From: Paenibacillus planticolens
GTDB taxonomy: Bacteria > Bacillota > Bacilli > Paenibacillales > NBRC-103111
Direction: 5' to 3'
Assembly (NCBI RefSeq): GCF_013141725.1
Contig: NZ_WHNZ01000015.1
Location: 310,001-374,000 of the forward strand
DNA: 64,000 nucleotides
In this document: positions 8,251 through 17,117 of the stretch, one piece after another
How positions within the stretch are numbered: the stretch's first letter is position 1
Layout of the letters: the number at the start of each line of letters is the position of its first letter
Made by a program: the position numbers and the translations under genes
Notes under the pieces: generated by a model
What the model was told of the DNA's origin: nothing
Databases searched by the model: none
The model's input: the letters and a program-made list of their open reading frames with translations, nothing else

Positions 8251-8740
8251 AGGTAAGTTGAAGGAAGTTTGAACGCTACTATGAATACAAGGGAGAAGTA
8301 GTCTGGAAGACGGTGTACGAAAGGTGAAGTATGCCTTATGCCACATAGCAAAAAATGTAATTGAAAGGATGATTAACGATCTCACCGGCGTCAAGAAACG
8401 AAAAGTAGGGAAGAAAAAGAAGATACCGCAAAGCATAAGCAAGCACATGTTAGCCAAATAGATGATCAAGTATATTTGTTTGAACTGCGGGGAAGCGGAA
8501 AACATACCTCTTAGCGTAGTTGGAAACTTTACGAATACCAGATCTCAGACAGGTTAGAAAACAAAGAAGTGGAAGGCAGCTCAAAGTAGAACAGAAGAGG
8601 GACGGGTGTGAGGGTGGAAATGCGCTTTGCTGTGGGCCGCCTTTGAAATCGTGTATATACCGCATAATAAAATCAACAGCGGTTGGAACCCCACATCCAT
8701 CCCTCCCACGGACAAAAGTATGGGTTTACACGCAAAAGGA
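8251..8740. other. Region of decayed coding sequence after sdaAA
   Basis: No intact gene is seen in about 490 bases. A Lys-rich open frame around 8371-8460 and a short zinc-ribbon-like frame at 8462-8557 look like remains of one or two small genes. The stretch ends at a strong terminator (8741-8770), so something was probably transcribed here. Confidence 0.5.
8462..8557 (+). pseudogene. Truncated zinc-ribbon protein remnant
   Basis: ATG 8462 opens a 31-codon frame (MIKYICLNCGEAENIPLSVV…) whose start resembles small Bacillota proteins with a CxxC pair at each end. The second CxxC half is missing: the frame drifts into unrelated residues and stops at 8555. There is no clear SD. I read it as a truncated or decayed gene. 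Confidence 0.35.
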
Positions 8741-8770
8741 CCGTCAGGATGTTTTCCCCTGACGGTTTTT
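8741..8770 (+). terminator. Rho-independent terminator
   Basis: CCGTCAGG (8741-8748) and CCTGACGG (8758-8765) form a perfect 8-bp stem with a 9-nt loop, followed by five T. It may end the sdaAB-sdaAA transcript or the decayed gene before it. Confidence 0.88.
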
Positions 8771-9018
8771 CTTATGTCCGAATTAGATGAATTTCAGCAA
8801 ACAGACTGCCCATGTGTGCTATAATAAAATCTCATGTAAAACAAAAAAACTACCTCATTGGTAGTTTACTTTAAAGTAATGAAAGATTTCGCGCGCTCCC
8901 CCGGAGCGAACTACTCTCTGTTCTAAACCATCCCGCAATCCCTCGGAAAGAGAGATAAGTTTATATTCACATATTACCTGATAATATATTATTCGTCAAT
9001 TCTAAGAGGTGTTATACT

Positions 9019-9816
9019 GTGGATCCAGTAAAAACGGAAGTAATAAAGATTTTCTTCGATGAAAGTGGAAAAAGAAAGAACAAGCCCAATTTAATGGGTG
9101 GACTTTCTATTCCAGCTATTGTTTACGAATCGGAAAAGTTCCAATTATGGAGTCTACGCTTACGGGATGGGGAAATTAATTTCCACTGGACAGGATATAA
9201 CGGTTTTGCTCCATTACGAGAAGACATAAAATAATTGATGCAACTACTCGGCAAACATCGGAAAATGCTCAAGTTTAACGTAATCAATTATGATCACTCC
9301 ATTTTGAGCAACAGGGCCGGTACGACTTCTTACATAGCCGATCGTGTCATTTATTCAAAGTTTCCCGAGCGGTTGATTTACGGGCTTCTTAGGCGCTATG
9401 GGAAAAATGCTTATATAGACGCACAAATTTGTATTGAGGATGCGCAAGAATATCGGGACCTGGAACTTAATGAAAATCTGAAGGAGCAACTCAATGTTCA
9501 GTCCCTTTATCGCGGGGAGCAGTTTATTGTTAGTAGCAGTTCGCTGATACCAAAAGGACAGGAAATTGGCATCGAACTCACAGACTTACTTCTCGGTTTC
9601 ATCAGGACCATAATCTTGAATGAGCCAAACAGCAAATCGAAAGCGCTGCATGCAAAAAATACTTTGATCGTGGAGCTGCTAAAGGATTCCGAATTCATTT
9701 CATTTATGGAGAGTACCAGGTTATTTGAGTGGACACTAACAAGGGAACTGACGGAAATTAATTTCACCGACTATTTGCAGCTGTATTTATCTCAGCATCA
9801 TGATCAATTCATTTAA
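9019..9816 (+). pseudogene. DUF3800 family gene interrupted by an in-frame TAA
   Basis: The frame from GTG 9019 (SD AAGAGGTG) reads KIFFDESGKRKNKPNLMGGLS, the DUF3800 opening with its acidic FDESG motif. It meets TAA at 9232-9234, then continues in the same frame to 9816 with the rest of the domain, including ELTDLLLGFIRTII, the second conserved Asp segment. The joined product would be 265 codons, a normal family length. So one base change rather than a frameshift breaks the gene. TTG 9235 or ATG 9238 could restart translation of the larger part, without the catalytic N-terminus. DUF3800 proteins resemble RNase H-fold enzymes and are often mobile or defence-linked; the role here is unknown. 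Confidence 0.8.
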
Positions 9817-9819
9817 ACA

Positions 9820-9850
9820 AACAACCCCACCTCCTTGAGATGGGGGTTAT
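9820..9850. terminator. Bidirectional terminator
   Basis: CCCCACCTC and GAGATGGGG pair with one mismatch around a short loop, with AAC before and GTTATT after. It serves the DUF3800 gene and possibly the small minus-strand ORF. Confidence 0.7.
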
Positions 9851-9864
9851 TACTGATTATGAAC

Positions 9865-9963
9865 TTAGGCTGAACCCTGAGCAATTGCACCCGCTGTTAT
9901 GCTGGATGATACTGTCCAAATTGTTTCGAGTAAAGCGGAGAAAATCATTTTTTTGCTATTCAT
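9865..9963 (-). CDS. Possible 32-residue peptide
   Basis: On the minus strand GAGGGGGATGCGAAT precedes ATG at 9963, a strong SD at good spacing. The peptide begins MNSKKMIFSALLETIW and ends AGAIAQGSA. Two lysines followed by a hydrophobic stretch and a small-residue tail is the build of some secreted signalling peptides and small hydrophobic peptides, but no family is recognized. A terminator-like hairpin lies 15 bp beyond its stop. The frame is also open upstream to 10113 without a better site. Confidence 0.35.
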   Translation of the reverse strand: MNSKKMIFSALLETIWTVSSSITAGAIAQGSA

Positions 9964-10467
9964 ATTCGCATCCCCCTCAGTTTTTGTAAGAACTTTGAGA
10001 CTAAAGAAACGAACCAGTGGGAGCAATACAAGAATAACGCCAGCACAGACAATCCAAGGACTCGAACCTTGAGAACCCAGCCTAAATCCACAATCATTTA
10101 CATTATACTTCATTAAATTAAAAAGAAAAAAGGATTAAACGGTATTAGGCTAGATAGTTTGGAGCATGACTTCAGAAGGCCGTGAGCGCCAGCACTTGAG
10201 ATGTCTTATTCAATTTCAACCAGTCAATGACGTATTTTAACATTACCAATGCTTCCGAGTGCATGTTTGGCCAGTTGTCTTATCAACGTAAAGCTCAACC
10301 CGTAGTCGGCTAAACTAGTTTTATTTTTTCGTGAAAGCTTATAGTTCATATAGTTGATGTGCTTCTTCTTCATTAATCGTAAGCCATCTTAATTTCATGA
10401 CGAGATCAACAGGATCGACGACTCCGAACCCAAGTCTCTACTTCTCACGTGTCCCAACCCTTCTTGG

Positions 10468-10648
10468 TTGTATTTTATACAATCATTTAGCCAGAATCCC
10501 GAGCCTCGAGTCAGCTACATTGTACTTTATACAACCATTTGCACTCGAAAACGACCGATTCAGCACAAACCAGGCCATTTCATTGCATTTTGTACAATGT
10601 AGGGAGTCATTGCTGCAAAAATCATCTATAATGTTGTATAAAATACAA
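10468..10648. repeat. Array of four 15-bp palindromes (repeat family D)
   Basis: TTGTATTTTATACAA (10468), TTGTACTTTATACAA (10520), TTGCATTTTGTACAA (10583) and TTGTATAAAATACAA (10634) are spaced 52, 63 and 51 bp apart. Flanks are related: the first two are followed by CATTT, the last two by GTAGGGA or CATAGGGA, so the block is itself roughly an inverted repeat. No gene with a good start lies in it. Confidence 0.8.
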
Positions 10649-10748
10649 CATAGGGACATAATGTCCCATACGCCCCCGGACCCCATTTTAATGCTGCTAC
10701 TCCTTGCCCCCAAACTACCGGCCTTTTCAGAAGTCAAACTGGAACAAA

Positions 10749-10795
10749 AAAATGACCCACAATGGCACTTAAGCCAAGTAGTGGGTCATTTCTTT
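10749..10795. terminator. Terminator after the dioxygenase gene
   Basis: AAATGACCCAC (10750-10760) pairs perfectly with GTGGGTCATTT (10781-10791), and the loop contains a second small hairpin (TGGCACTTAAGCCA). T-rich sequence lies on both sides, so it works in either direction; it ends the minus-strand sulfur cluster. Confidence 0.88.
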
Positions 10796-10797
10796 TA

Positions 10798-11730
10798 TTA
10801 TGATCCAGTTTGGGCTAATGAATCGTTAGGCTGCTTCCTGCGGGTGACGCTTTGCCGACCGTCGATGCCGACGGGAATATCGCCGTCTACCGTGACGCGG
10901 CGCACGATCCGATGCTGATCGCCGTAATCGTTGATGGCATAATGCTGCGTGGCCCGATTATCCCAGATTACGACATCACCGGCAGACCAGCGCCAGCGAA
11001 CCGTGTTCTCAAGCTTTGTAATATGACTCTGCAACAAAGCCAGCAGTTGGGCGGAATCCACGGAGGAGAGCCCTAAGATTTTTTTCGCGAAATGACCGAG
11101 CAGCAAGGTGCGCTCACCGGTTTCAGGATGTACGCGAACGATCGGATGCTCTGTCTCGTACACCGTGGAGGCGAACACTTCCCGATGGTGGCGTTCCTTC
11201 TCGGCAGATACCTGGGACCGCTGCGCGGCATAGTCGTAATCGTTGCTGTGCAGCGCCCATAGCTGATCCACCAGAGTGCGCAGCTCAGCTGGCAAGTGCT
11301 CATACGCAGCGGCTGTATTCGCCCAGACGGTATCGCCGCCTGAAGCGGGGACGACAACGGCACGGAGAATGGAAGCCTGCGGGTAGGCATCCACGAAGGT
11401 TACGTCCGTGTGCCAGGAATCGGCGCGCCCGCCATGCGCGGAATCAAGCTCGAGCACATACGCAGTGCCTGACTTAATCGGGACCGTCGGATGAGCGATT
11501 GGATCACCTAGCAAGCGGGCGAAAGCTTCCTGCCCCGCGTCATCTAACTGATGCTGCTCGCGAAAGAAGAGGACCTTGTGCTTGAGTAGGGCTGCACGGA
11601 TGTCCGCGAGCGTCTGCGCATCAAGATCAGCTTGCAGGCTCACGCCTCTAACTTCCGCGCCGATTCTGCCTGCAACCGGAAGAACCTCGATCTGACCGGG
11701 AACTGCCCCAATTTGTTCATGTGTACTCAT
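10798..11730 (-). CDS. TauD/TfdA-family Fe(II)/2-oxoglutarate dioxygenase
   Basis: A 310-residue oxygenase. SWHTDVTF holds the HxD metal pair, [10 protein letters not shown] the distal histidine, and [11 protein letters not shown] the arginine that binds 2-oxoglutarate. The N-terminus ([15 protein letters not shown]) is typical of TauD and alkylsulfatase AtsK. I use ATG 11730, which follows GGAGG at 11739-11743; the longer frame has no site. It is the last gene of the ABC transporter/flavin monooxygenase cluster, so taurine, another alkylsulfonate or an alkyl sulfate is the likely substrate, releasing sulfite or sulfate. The substrate cannot be fixed from sequence alone. Confidence 0.9.
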   Translation of the reverse strand: MSTHEQIGAVPGQIEVLPVAGRIGAEVRGVSLQADLDAQTLADIRAALLKHKVLFFREQHQLDDAGQEAFARLLGDPIAHPTVPIKSGTAYVLELDSAHGGRADSWHTDVTFVDAYPQASILRAVVVPASGGDTVWANTAAAYEHLPAELRTLVDQLWALHSNDYDYAAQRSQVSAEKERHHREVFASTVYETEHPIVRVHPETGERTLLLGHFAKKILGLSSVDSAQLLALLQSHITKLENTVRWRWSAGDVVIWDNRATQHYAINDYGDQHRIVRRVTVDGDIPVGIDGRQSVTRRKQPNDSLAQTGS

Positions 11731-11749
11731 AACGAAAACCTCCTCAATT

Positions 11750-13099
11750 TTATTGGAATGCGCCGCTAACGGCAGCAGTCGCATACTGATTAACTGGTCT
11801 TGGCAAACCCAGATGCCCGCGTAGCGTAGAACCTGAATATTCGGTTCTAAACAAGCCTCTGCGCTGCAGCTCCGGGATGACGAACTCGGCAAATTCTTCT
11901 AATCCGGCTGGCAAATAGGGCGGCATGACATTAAAGCCGTCACTGCCTCCGTGCAGGAACCACTCTTCGAGCTGATCGGCAATTTGGACGGGCGTACCGG
12001 CAAAGGTGCGATGGCCGCGACCGCCAGCCAGGCGGTGAAGCAGCCCGCGGATTGTCAAATTCTCGCGATTGGCTAAATCAACGACAAGCTGGAAGCGGCT
12101 TTTATTGCCATTGATGTCGGACAAGCTGGGCAGTTCAGGCAGAGGCCCATCCAAAGGATAAGAGAATAAATCGACGTTTAACATATTGGATAACTGATTT
12201 AAACCATATTCAGGAACGGTTAATTCGTTTAATTCCTGCTCCTTTTCTTTGGCTTCCGATTCGGTTTTGCCGATGATCGGGCAGATGCCGGGCAATATTT
12301 TCAACTGGTCGGGGGAACGGCCATATGCGTCCAGCCTGCCTTTGACATCGGTATAAAACTGCTGTGCTTCCGTCAGTGTTTGCTGGGCTGTAAATATCGC
12401 TTCGGCATACTGTGCGGCGAATTCCTTGCCATCCTCGGAAGAACCGGCCTGCACAAGCACGGGATAACCCTGCGGAGATCTGGGGATGTTCAAAGGGCCG
12501 CGCACTTTAAACGTATGGCTGCTATGATTGATTTCCCGAACCTTGCTCCTATCGGCGAAAATACCAGACGCCCGATCAATAACTAACGCTTCGTCTTCCC
12601 AACTGTCCCATAGACGGGTTGTCACGTCTAGGAACTCCTTGGCTCGTTCATAGCGCTTGCTGTGCTCCAGATGGGCCTCTTTGCTAAAATTGTGAGCTTC
12701 AAAAGAACTCCCGGATGTCACAATATTCCAGCCGGCGCGCCCTTTGCTGATATGGTCCAGAGACGCAAACTTTCGGGCGACATGAAAGGGTTCGTTATAC
12801 GTCGTGGAGACGGTGCCGATAAGTCCGATATGCTCCGTAACGGAGGCAAGTGCCGATAATAAAGTAAAAGGCTCCAGTCCCACAAAAGCGCCATGTTGAA
12901 TGTTCTGACTAACCGCCAGCCCATCCGCCAAAAAGAGGGAGTCGAACTTCGCCTGCTCCGCAATTCGCGCGATTCGTTGAAAGTACCGGATATCCGTAAT
13001 ATTTTCCGGTTCCGTATGCTTGTGCCGCCAAGATGCTTCATGATGTCCGGTATTCATAATAAATACATTCAAATGCAGCTGTCTTTTGGATTCGCCCAT
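11750..13099 (-). CDS. NtaA/SnaA/DszA-type FMN-dependent monooxygenase
   Basis: A luciferase-like monooxygenase of about 450 residues, the length of the NtaA/SnaA/DszA/SfnG group rather than SsuD (about 380). Clear segments are [17 protein letters not shown] at the start, [20 protein letters not shown], the flavin/substrate region [17 protein letters not shown] and the C-terminal [20 protein letters not shown]. Enzymes of this group oxidize sulfones, alkylsulfonates or amino-polycarboxylates with reduced FMN from a separate reductase; none is encoded nearby. Start ATG 13099 gives the family N-terminus; GTG 13114 is in frame and also possible. It lies between the permease and the dioxygenase gene in one minus-strand operon. 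Confidence 0.88.
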   Translation of the reverse strand: MGESKRQLHLNVFIMNTGHHEASWRHKHTEPENITDIRYFQRIARIAEQAKFDSLFLADGLAVSQNIQHGAFVGLEPFTLLSALASVTEHIGLIGTVSTTYNEPFHVARKFASLDHISKGRAGWNIVTSGSSFEAHNFSKEAHLEHSKRYERAKEFLDVTTRLWDSWEDEALVIDRASGIFADRSKVREINHSSHTFKVRGPLNIPRSPQGYPVLVQAGSSEDGKEFAAQYAEAIFTAQQTLTEAQQFYTDVKGRLDAYGRSPDQLKILPGICPIIGKTESEAKEKEQELNELTVPEYGLNQLSNMLNVDLFSYPLDGPLPELPSLSDINGNKSRFQLVVDLANRENLTIRGLLHRLAGGRGHRTFAGTPVQIADQLEEWFLHGGSDGFNVMPPYLPAGLEEFAEFVIPELQRRGLFRTEYSGSTLRGHLGLPRPVNQYATAAVSGAFQ

Positions 13100-13128
13100 G
13101 TGGAACTCACACACCTTTATTCAATTTG

Positions 13129-13965
13129 TTATTCACTGTACGTTTGCTTCCAGCCAGTTAACCGTTTCTCCAGTGTGACAAGCAAATAGTTAATGATTAA
13201 GCCGATGACGGATATGGAAATGATGCCGGCATACATATTCGTAATTTGAAAACTAAACTGCGCGTATTGAATTAAATAGCCAAGGCCTGATTTTGCACCC
13301 ACCATTTCAGCAGCTACCAGAACGAGGATGGAGCTTGCGCCAGCCTGGCGAATGCCTACGAAAATTGTAGGAATAGCCGCAGGGATAATGACTTTGCGAA
13401 ACAGGCTAACAGGCGATAAGCCCATAGACCGTGCGGATTTGATTAAAAGGGGATCGACATTCTTCACGCCGCTGATGGTGTTCAGCAGAAGCGGGAAGGC
13501 GCAAGCATACAGCACGATGGCAATCTTTGAGGTTTCGCCAAGACCGAGCAATAGGATAAAAACAGGAAGTATGGCAAGAGCAGCTGTATTTCGCAGCAGT
13601 TCGAGGAGCGGGTTGAGGTATTCGGATACCGGCTTCCACCAACCGATCGCAAGGCCGAGCGGGATGCTGATAAGGATCGCCAGCGCAAAACCGCCCAGAG
13701 AACGCGAAAGGCTGGCGAGCGTATGCTCGGCCAGATCACCCGAAAGAAGCAGCTGCCACCATGCGGCCGCAATTTCGGAGATCGGAGGGAAGAACGTAAT
13801 GTCAACAAGCCCAAGGCGCGGTGCGACTTCCCAAACGAATAACAAAGCGAGGATGACAACGGTATTCTTGAACAATTTTCTCAGTTTCGTTAAGGACCAA
13901 CTGAAGGCATGAATACTGCTTTTTTCCCGCAGAACCAAAGCTTTCCCGGCATTAGCGCTAGCCAT
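13129..13965 (-). CDS. ssuC: Sulfonate-type ABC transporter permease
   Basis: A 278-residue membrane protein with six predicted membrane segments. The first begins near residue 33 (NTVVILALLFVWEVAPRLGL). The EAA loop reads SARSMGLSPVSLFRKVIIPAAIPTIFVGIRQ (about residues 187-217), as in SsuC/TauC/NitT permeases. Its start overlaps the end of the ATPase gene by 8 bp. The transporter family covers sulfonates, taurine, nitrate and pyrimidine precursors; the monooxygenase and TauD neighbours point to organosulfur uptake. Confidence 0.9.
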   Translation of the reverse strand: MASANAGKALVLREKSSIHAFSWSLTKLRKLFKNTVVILALLFVWEVAPRLGLVDITFFPPISEIAAAWWQLLLSGDLAEHTLASLSRSLGGFALAILISIPLGLAIGWWKPVSEYLNPLLELLRNTAALAILPVFILLLGLGETSKIAIVLYACAFPLLLNTISGVKNVDPLLIKSARSMGLSPVSLFRKVIIPAAIPTIFVGIRQAGASSILVLVAAEMVGAKSGLGYLIQYAQFSFQITNMYAGIISISVIGLIINYLLVTLEKRLTGWKQTYSE

Positions 13966-14836
13966 TTACAACTCCCCCTTTAATCGATGATTTACTGGGA
14001 TCGAAACTATCCAGCGTTTTGGCTTTTTCCTGCTCTTGAGCTTTCGATACTTCATCTTTCAGCAGCTCCCACACTTCATGGCGCAGCTTGACGAACTCCG
14101 GGTTGGATCGCAGATCGTCTTCATTTCTTCGCGCTTGAAAAGGGATATCAAGAACCTTCTTAATTCTTCCCGGACGGGAAGTCATCACGGCGACCCTCTG
14201 GCCCAAATAAACGGCTTCTTCAATGCCGTGAGTTATAAAAATGATCGTTTTTTTCGTAGCCTCCCAAATGCGCAGCAGCTCGCTTTGCAGGGTTTCACGG
14301 GTTTGGGCATCCAAAGCTGCAAATGGTTCATCCATCAGCAGTACCTCGGGATCATAGGCCAAGCTTCTTGCGATAGCGACCCGCTGCTTCATGCCTCCGG
14401 AAATCTCGTGAGGATATCGGTTTTCAAAACCACTGAGCCCGACCAGGTTGATAAAAGACAAGGCCTTTTCACGGCGTTCTTTGCGAGGGACGCCTTTGGC
14501 TTCCAAGCCGAACTCTACGTTGGCTAGCGTGGTTTTCCAAGGAAAGAGTGCGTACTGCTGAAACACGATGCCTCGATCCAGATTAGGTCCTGTAATGGCT
14601 TTGCCATCTAATAAAATCTGACCGCTGCTAGGCTTCGTCAAGCCCGCGAGCAAGTCCAGCAAAGTTGATTTGCCGCAGCCGCTTGGTCCCACGATGACCA
14701 TGAACTCTCCTTGCTTCACCTCCAAATTAATATCCTGCAGAGCAGATATGGGCTGTAAATCTTCTTTCAGATGCCCTAAATTTCTTTGAATTCGAAAAGT
14801 TTTCTGCACATGCTGAATGCTGATTTTGGTCGTCAT
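13958..14836 (-). CDS. ssuB: Sulfonate-type ABC transporter ATPase
   Basis: A 292-residue ATPase. Walker A GPSGCGKST near residue 53, Q-loop FQQYALFPWKT, signature ISGGMKQRVAIARSLA, Walker B VLLMDEPFAALD and H-loop FITHGIEEAVYLG are all complete. The Q-loop with FPWKT and the MKQR signature are typical of the nitrate/sulfonate/taurine class. A charged C-terminal tail of about 35 residues (DEVSKAQEQEKAK…) is longer than usual. It overlaps ssuC by 8 bp and lies 24 bp after the binding-protein gene. Confidence 0.92.
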   Translation of the reverse strand: MTTKISIQHVQKTFRIQRNLGHLKEDLQPISALQDINLEVKQGEFMVIVGPSGCGKSTLLDLLAGLTKPSSGQILLDGKAITGPNLDRGIVFQQYALFPWKTTLANVEFGLEAKGVPRKERREKALSFINLVGLSGFENRYPHEISGGMKQRVAIARSLAYDPEVLLMDEPFAALDAQTRETLQSELLRIWEATKKTIIFITHGIEEAVYLGQRVAVMTSRPGRIKKVLDIPFQARRNEDDLRSNPEFVKLRHEVWELLKDEVSKAQEQEKAKTLDSFDPSKSSIKGGVVNG

Positions 14837-14860
14837 TGAACTGCCTCCTTATCGGACTCC

Positions 14861-15904
14861 TTATTTCTCATTGGCATACGGGTTAAATTCATTCGTGTAC
14901 AAGCCTTGGAGCTTCAACTGTCCGTCCTTGATGACACCTTCATCAACAAGCCATTGAATCCAGGTACCGAACTCTTTGTCGGAAATGAGTCCACCCTTAC
15001 CGGCAACGCCCGTGCTCTTCCAAAACTTCACGGTGGAAGTATCTTCCTTTCTACCGCGATCATTAATAATCTTCTCAAAACGGGCGACAACTTCCTCACG
15101 CGGCGTGGTGCGCGCCCATTCAATCGCTTTGGCGGTGGCTTCCACAAATTTGTGCGTCGCATTAGGATTGGCTTTGATAAATTTGTCGGTCAACACATAG
15201 CTGCCGGCGCTAAAAATCCCGAACAAGTCGGAATCCTTAAACAAAGGATGAATACCGCCGCGCTCCAGCGCTTTGTCTCGCAGTACACCGCCAAGCGCAG
15301 CTACATCGATCTGCTCAGCGCGCAGCGTTTGCTCGGTTGTTACTGGAGGGACGACGACAAGCGTCACCTGCTTAATTTCCTCCGCCGTTAAACCGGCTCT
15401 GTGCAGATATTCTTTAATGACGAATTCGTGATGTGCGCCGAGCGTATTCACAGCAATCTTTTTACCGATTAAATCTTTCGCAGTTTTAATTGAACTGCCA
15501 TCCAAAACGTAATATCCCGTCCACGTGTTATCATCGACGCCGTAGTAAGCAATGACGGGTTTAATTGGCGCTTTGGCTGATATCAATTTCACAATCGCTC
15601 CATTAAAAGCACCGCCAAAATCGGTATCGCCGGTTACAACCGACTGAATATCTTGAGGACCGCTGATGGTGTTCCCGATATACTTCAGCTTCAAGGGCGC
15701 CAGGTATCCCAAATCCTCCGCTAACTCCGGGAAAGTGACGGAGCCCACTCCGCCTTGATAACGAAGCTCGGTGACTTCCGGTGCGCTGCCGCTGGCGGAA
15801 ACGGTCTTCTGTTTGCTGCCGCAAGCTGTTAATAAGAGTGCGCAAGCGACGAGTAGTGCGATGGTTGCTGCAAAACTTTTTTGCCTTGATAAGGTCATCT
15901 TCAT
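14861..15904 (-). CDS. ssuA: Sulfonate-type ABC transporter substrate-binding lipoprotein
   Basis: A 347-residue exported lipoprotein. The signal peptide runs to the lipobox LTAC near residue 28. The mature part is an SsuA/NMT1-like binding protein: LRYQGGVGSVTFPELAEDLG, GPQDIQSVVTGDTDFGGAFNGAIVKL, then the hinge KDLIGKKIAVNTLGAHHEFVIKEYL. First gene of the minus-strand sulfur operon (ssuA-ssuB-ssuC-monooxygenase-dioxygenase), divergent from the HTH regulator at 16062. The GGAFNGA motif differs from classic SsuA, so the ligand may not be a simple alkanesulfonate. Confidence 0.9.
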   Translation of the reverse strand: MKMTLSRQKSFAATIALLVACALLLTACGSKQKTVSASGSAPEVTELRYQGGVGSVTFPELAEDLGYLAPLKLKYIGNTISGPQDIQSVVTGDTDFGGAFNGAIVKLISAKAPIKPVIAYYGVDDNTWTGYYVLDGSSIKTAKDLIGKKIAVNTLGAHHEFVIKEYLHRAGLTAEEIKQVTLVVVPPVTTEQTLRAEQIDVAALGGVLRDKALERGGIHPLFKDSDLFGIFSAGSYVLTDKFIKANPNATHKFVEATAKAIEWARTTPREEVVARFEKIINDRGRKEDTSTVKFWKSTGVAGKGGLISDKEFGTWIQWLVDEGVIKDGQLKLQGLYTNEFNPYANEK

Positions 15905-16061
15905 TCCCCCTCGATAATCGCATAATTCCTATAGACTTAGTATGAATATGTTTCTATAATGAAATATAATCTCGGCCCGGAAAACTGTCAATAAATTGGA
16001 AACACATGAACATGAATGACAATGTATGACCATATCGTATCTAGGCAGGAGGCGCGAAAAC
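15905..16061. promoter_or_regulatory. Divergent promoter region between the sulfur operon and its probable regulator
   Basis: This 157-bp AT-rich gap holds both promoters. On the minus strand GGGGGAATGAAG gives the ssuA SD. The plus-strand side has ATAAATTGGAAAC at 15991-16003, reminiscent of a CymR-type sulfur repressor half site, and repeated ATGAA/TATGA words at 16008-16032 that could be binding sites for the neighbouring regulator. Both readings are inference. Confidence 0.4.
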
Positions 16062-17042
16062 ATGTCCTTACAGCGATTCAATCTCATTTCTTTGCATGAA
16101 GCGGTCGATTTACTCGGTATAAGCCGCTCAACCTTCGATAGATGGCGGAAATTGAAGCAGCTTCCTTATGTGAAAATAGGAAAAGAAATCTTGATTGATA
16201 AGGCTGAGCTGGAAAAATGGGTTCGCGATCACGCATCAGGCTCGAAGAAAGCGGCATTCGCAGCAGATACGGCATCGATTCGCGCACCGCAGGACCACCA
16301 GGCAATCACCGTCGGCTATCAGAGCGGGACGGCTCACATGTGGACATCGCTCCTCATGAAGGAGCTCGGTTGGTTTGAAGATGAACTTGCTTCTTCGATG
16401 CCTGGGCGCACCGTTCGTGTCGACTGGTTCGATGCCGCGAGCGGCACTGTACTTCTGCAGGGCTTGGTCGGGGGAAGCATCCAAATTGCTTCCTTAGGCG
16501 AGTATCCGATCGTACTAAGTCAATCGCTTAGGCGGATGCTGCCGGCGTTTCGCCCTATACTGCTAGCATTTGACGGTAAAGCATCGGTCTGCAGCCAGGA
16601 AACTGGTCAAGTGTATTTTCAAAAGGGAATGGGGGAGGATGATTTAACCGGCATTATGGCTGAAGAGAACTGGGTGAAACGGCATCAAGAGGATACGGTG
16701 GCTTATTTAAAAGCACATGTGCGGGTGCATGCGTATATGCGGAATCATCCTTTAGCTGCTGCTGAACGCATTGCTCGTGCCAAAGGAATTCCCACAGAAA
16801 TAACGGCTCGTATCCTCGCTGAAATCAGATGGGATGCAGCATTTTATGAGAAGGATATGAGAGCTTTACAACTGCTGGAACAGGGGAATAAGTATGCAAA
16901 CGCGACTGTGACAGCACCCCCTTTTTCCAATGAAGTCCTTTATGAGAGCCATTATTTACAAGAAGCGGTTAAGGCGCTAAAGCTGCCTCGTTTGAGCAGT
17001 GATTTATTAGAAGGAGAATGGGCAGATGAGCAGTTGTACTAA
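16062..17042 (+). CDS. Excisionase-type HTH fused to an SsuA-like sensor domain, probable regulator
   Basis: A 326-residue protein starting at ATG 16062 behind AGGAGG (16047-16052). Residues 1-60 (LISLHEAVDLLGISRSTFDRWRKLKQLPYVKIG) are a MerR/excisionase-like winged helix. From about residue 82 (AITVGYQSGTAHMWTSLLMKELGWFE) the sequence is that of an NMT1/SsuA substrate-binding protein, yet there is no signal peptide, so it is cytoplasmic. GGSIQIASLGEYPIVLSQSL is the usual ligand-facing strand and helix. Between ILLAFDGKA and VYFQKGMGEDDLTG only about ten residues remain where binding proteins have a second lobe of 70 or more, so the sensor looks shortened. Position and fusion suggest it controls the divergent sulfonate operon. 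Confidence 0.75.
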   Translation: MSLQRFNLISLHEAVDLLGISRSTFDRWRKLKQLPYVKIGKEILIDKAELEKWVRDHASGSKKAAFAADTASIRAPQDHQAITVGYQSGTAHMWTSLLMKELGWFEDELASSMPGRTVRVDWFDAASGTVLLQGLVGGSIQIASLGEYPIVLSQSLRRMLPAFRPILLAFDGKASVCSQETGQVYFQKGMGEDDLTGIMAEENWVKRHQEDTVAYLKAHVRVHAYMRNHPLAAAERIARAKGIPTEITARILAEIRWDAAFYEKDMRALQLLEQGNKYANATVTAPPFSNEVLYESHYLQEAVKALKLPRLSSDLLEGEWADEQLY

Positions 17043-17117
17043 CGCGAAAATGTTTCCCTTGGCTGCAATTCGGTATATAGTAAAGGAGTTGAAGTGATGG
17101 AAGGGGAGCTATAACAG

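Noticed and set aside
7821..8351. Long minus-strand ORF opposite the end of sdaAA
   Set aside because: Shadow of a strongly conserved gene with a high G/C third position; no start site and no domain.
10055..10071. CAAGG-ACTCGAA-CCTTG looks like a tRNA T-arm on the minus strand
   Set aside because: The rest of a tRNA (acceptor, D and anticodon arms, CCA end) cannot be found around it. At most it is an old attachment-site remnant or chance.
10397..10918. 173-codon plus-strand ORF across the palindrome array
   Set aside because: No SD, spans four repeat palindromes and a terminator, and overlaps the end of the dioxygenase gene on the other strand.
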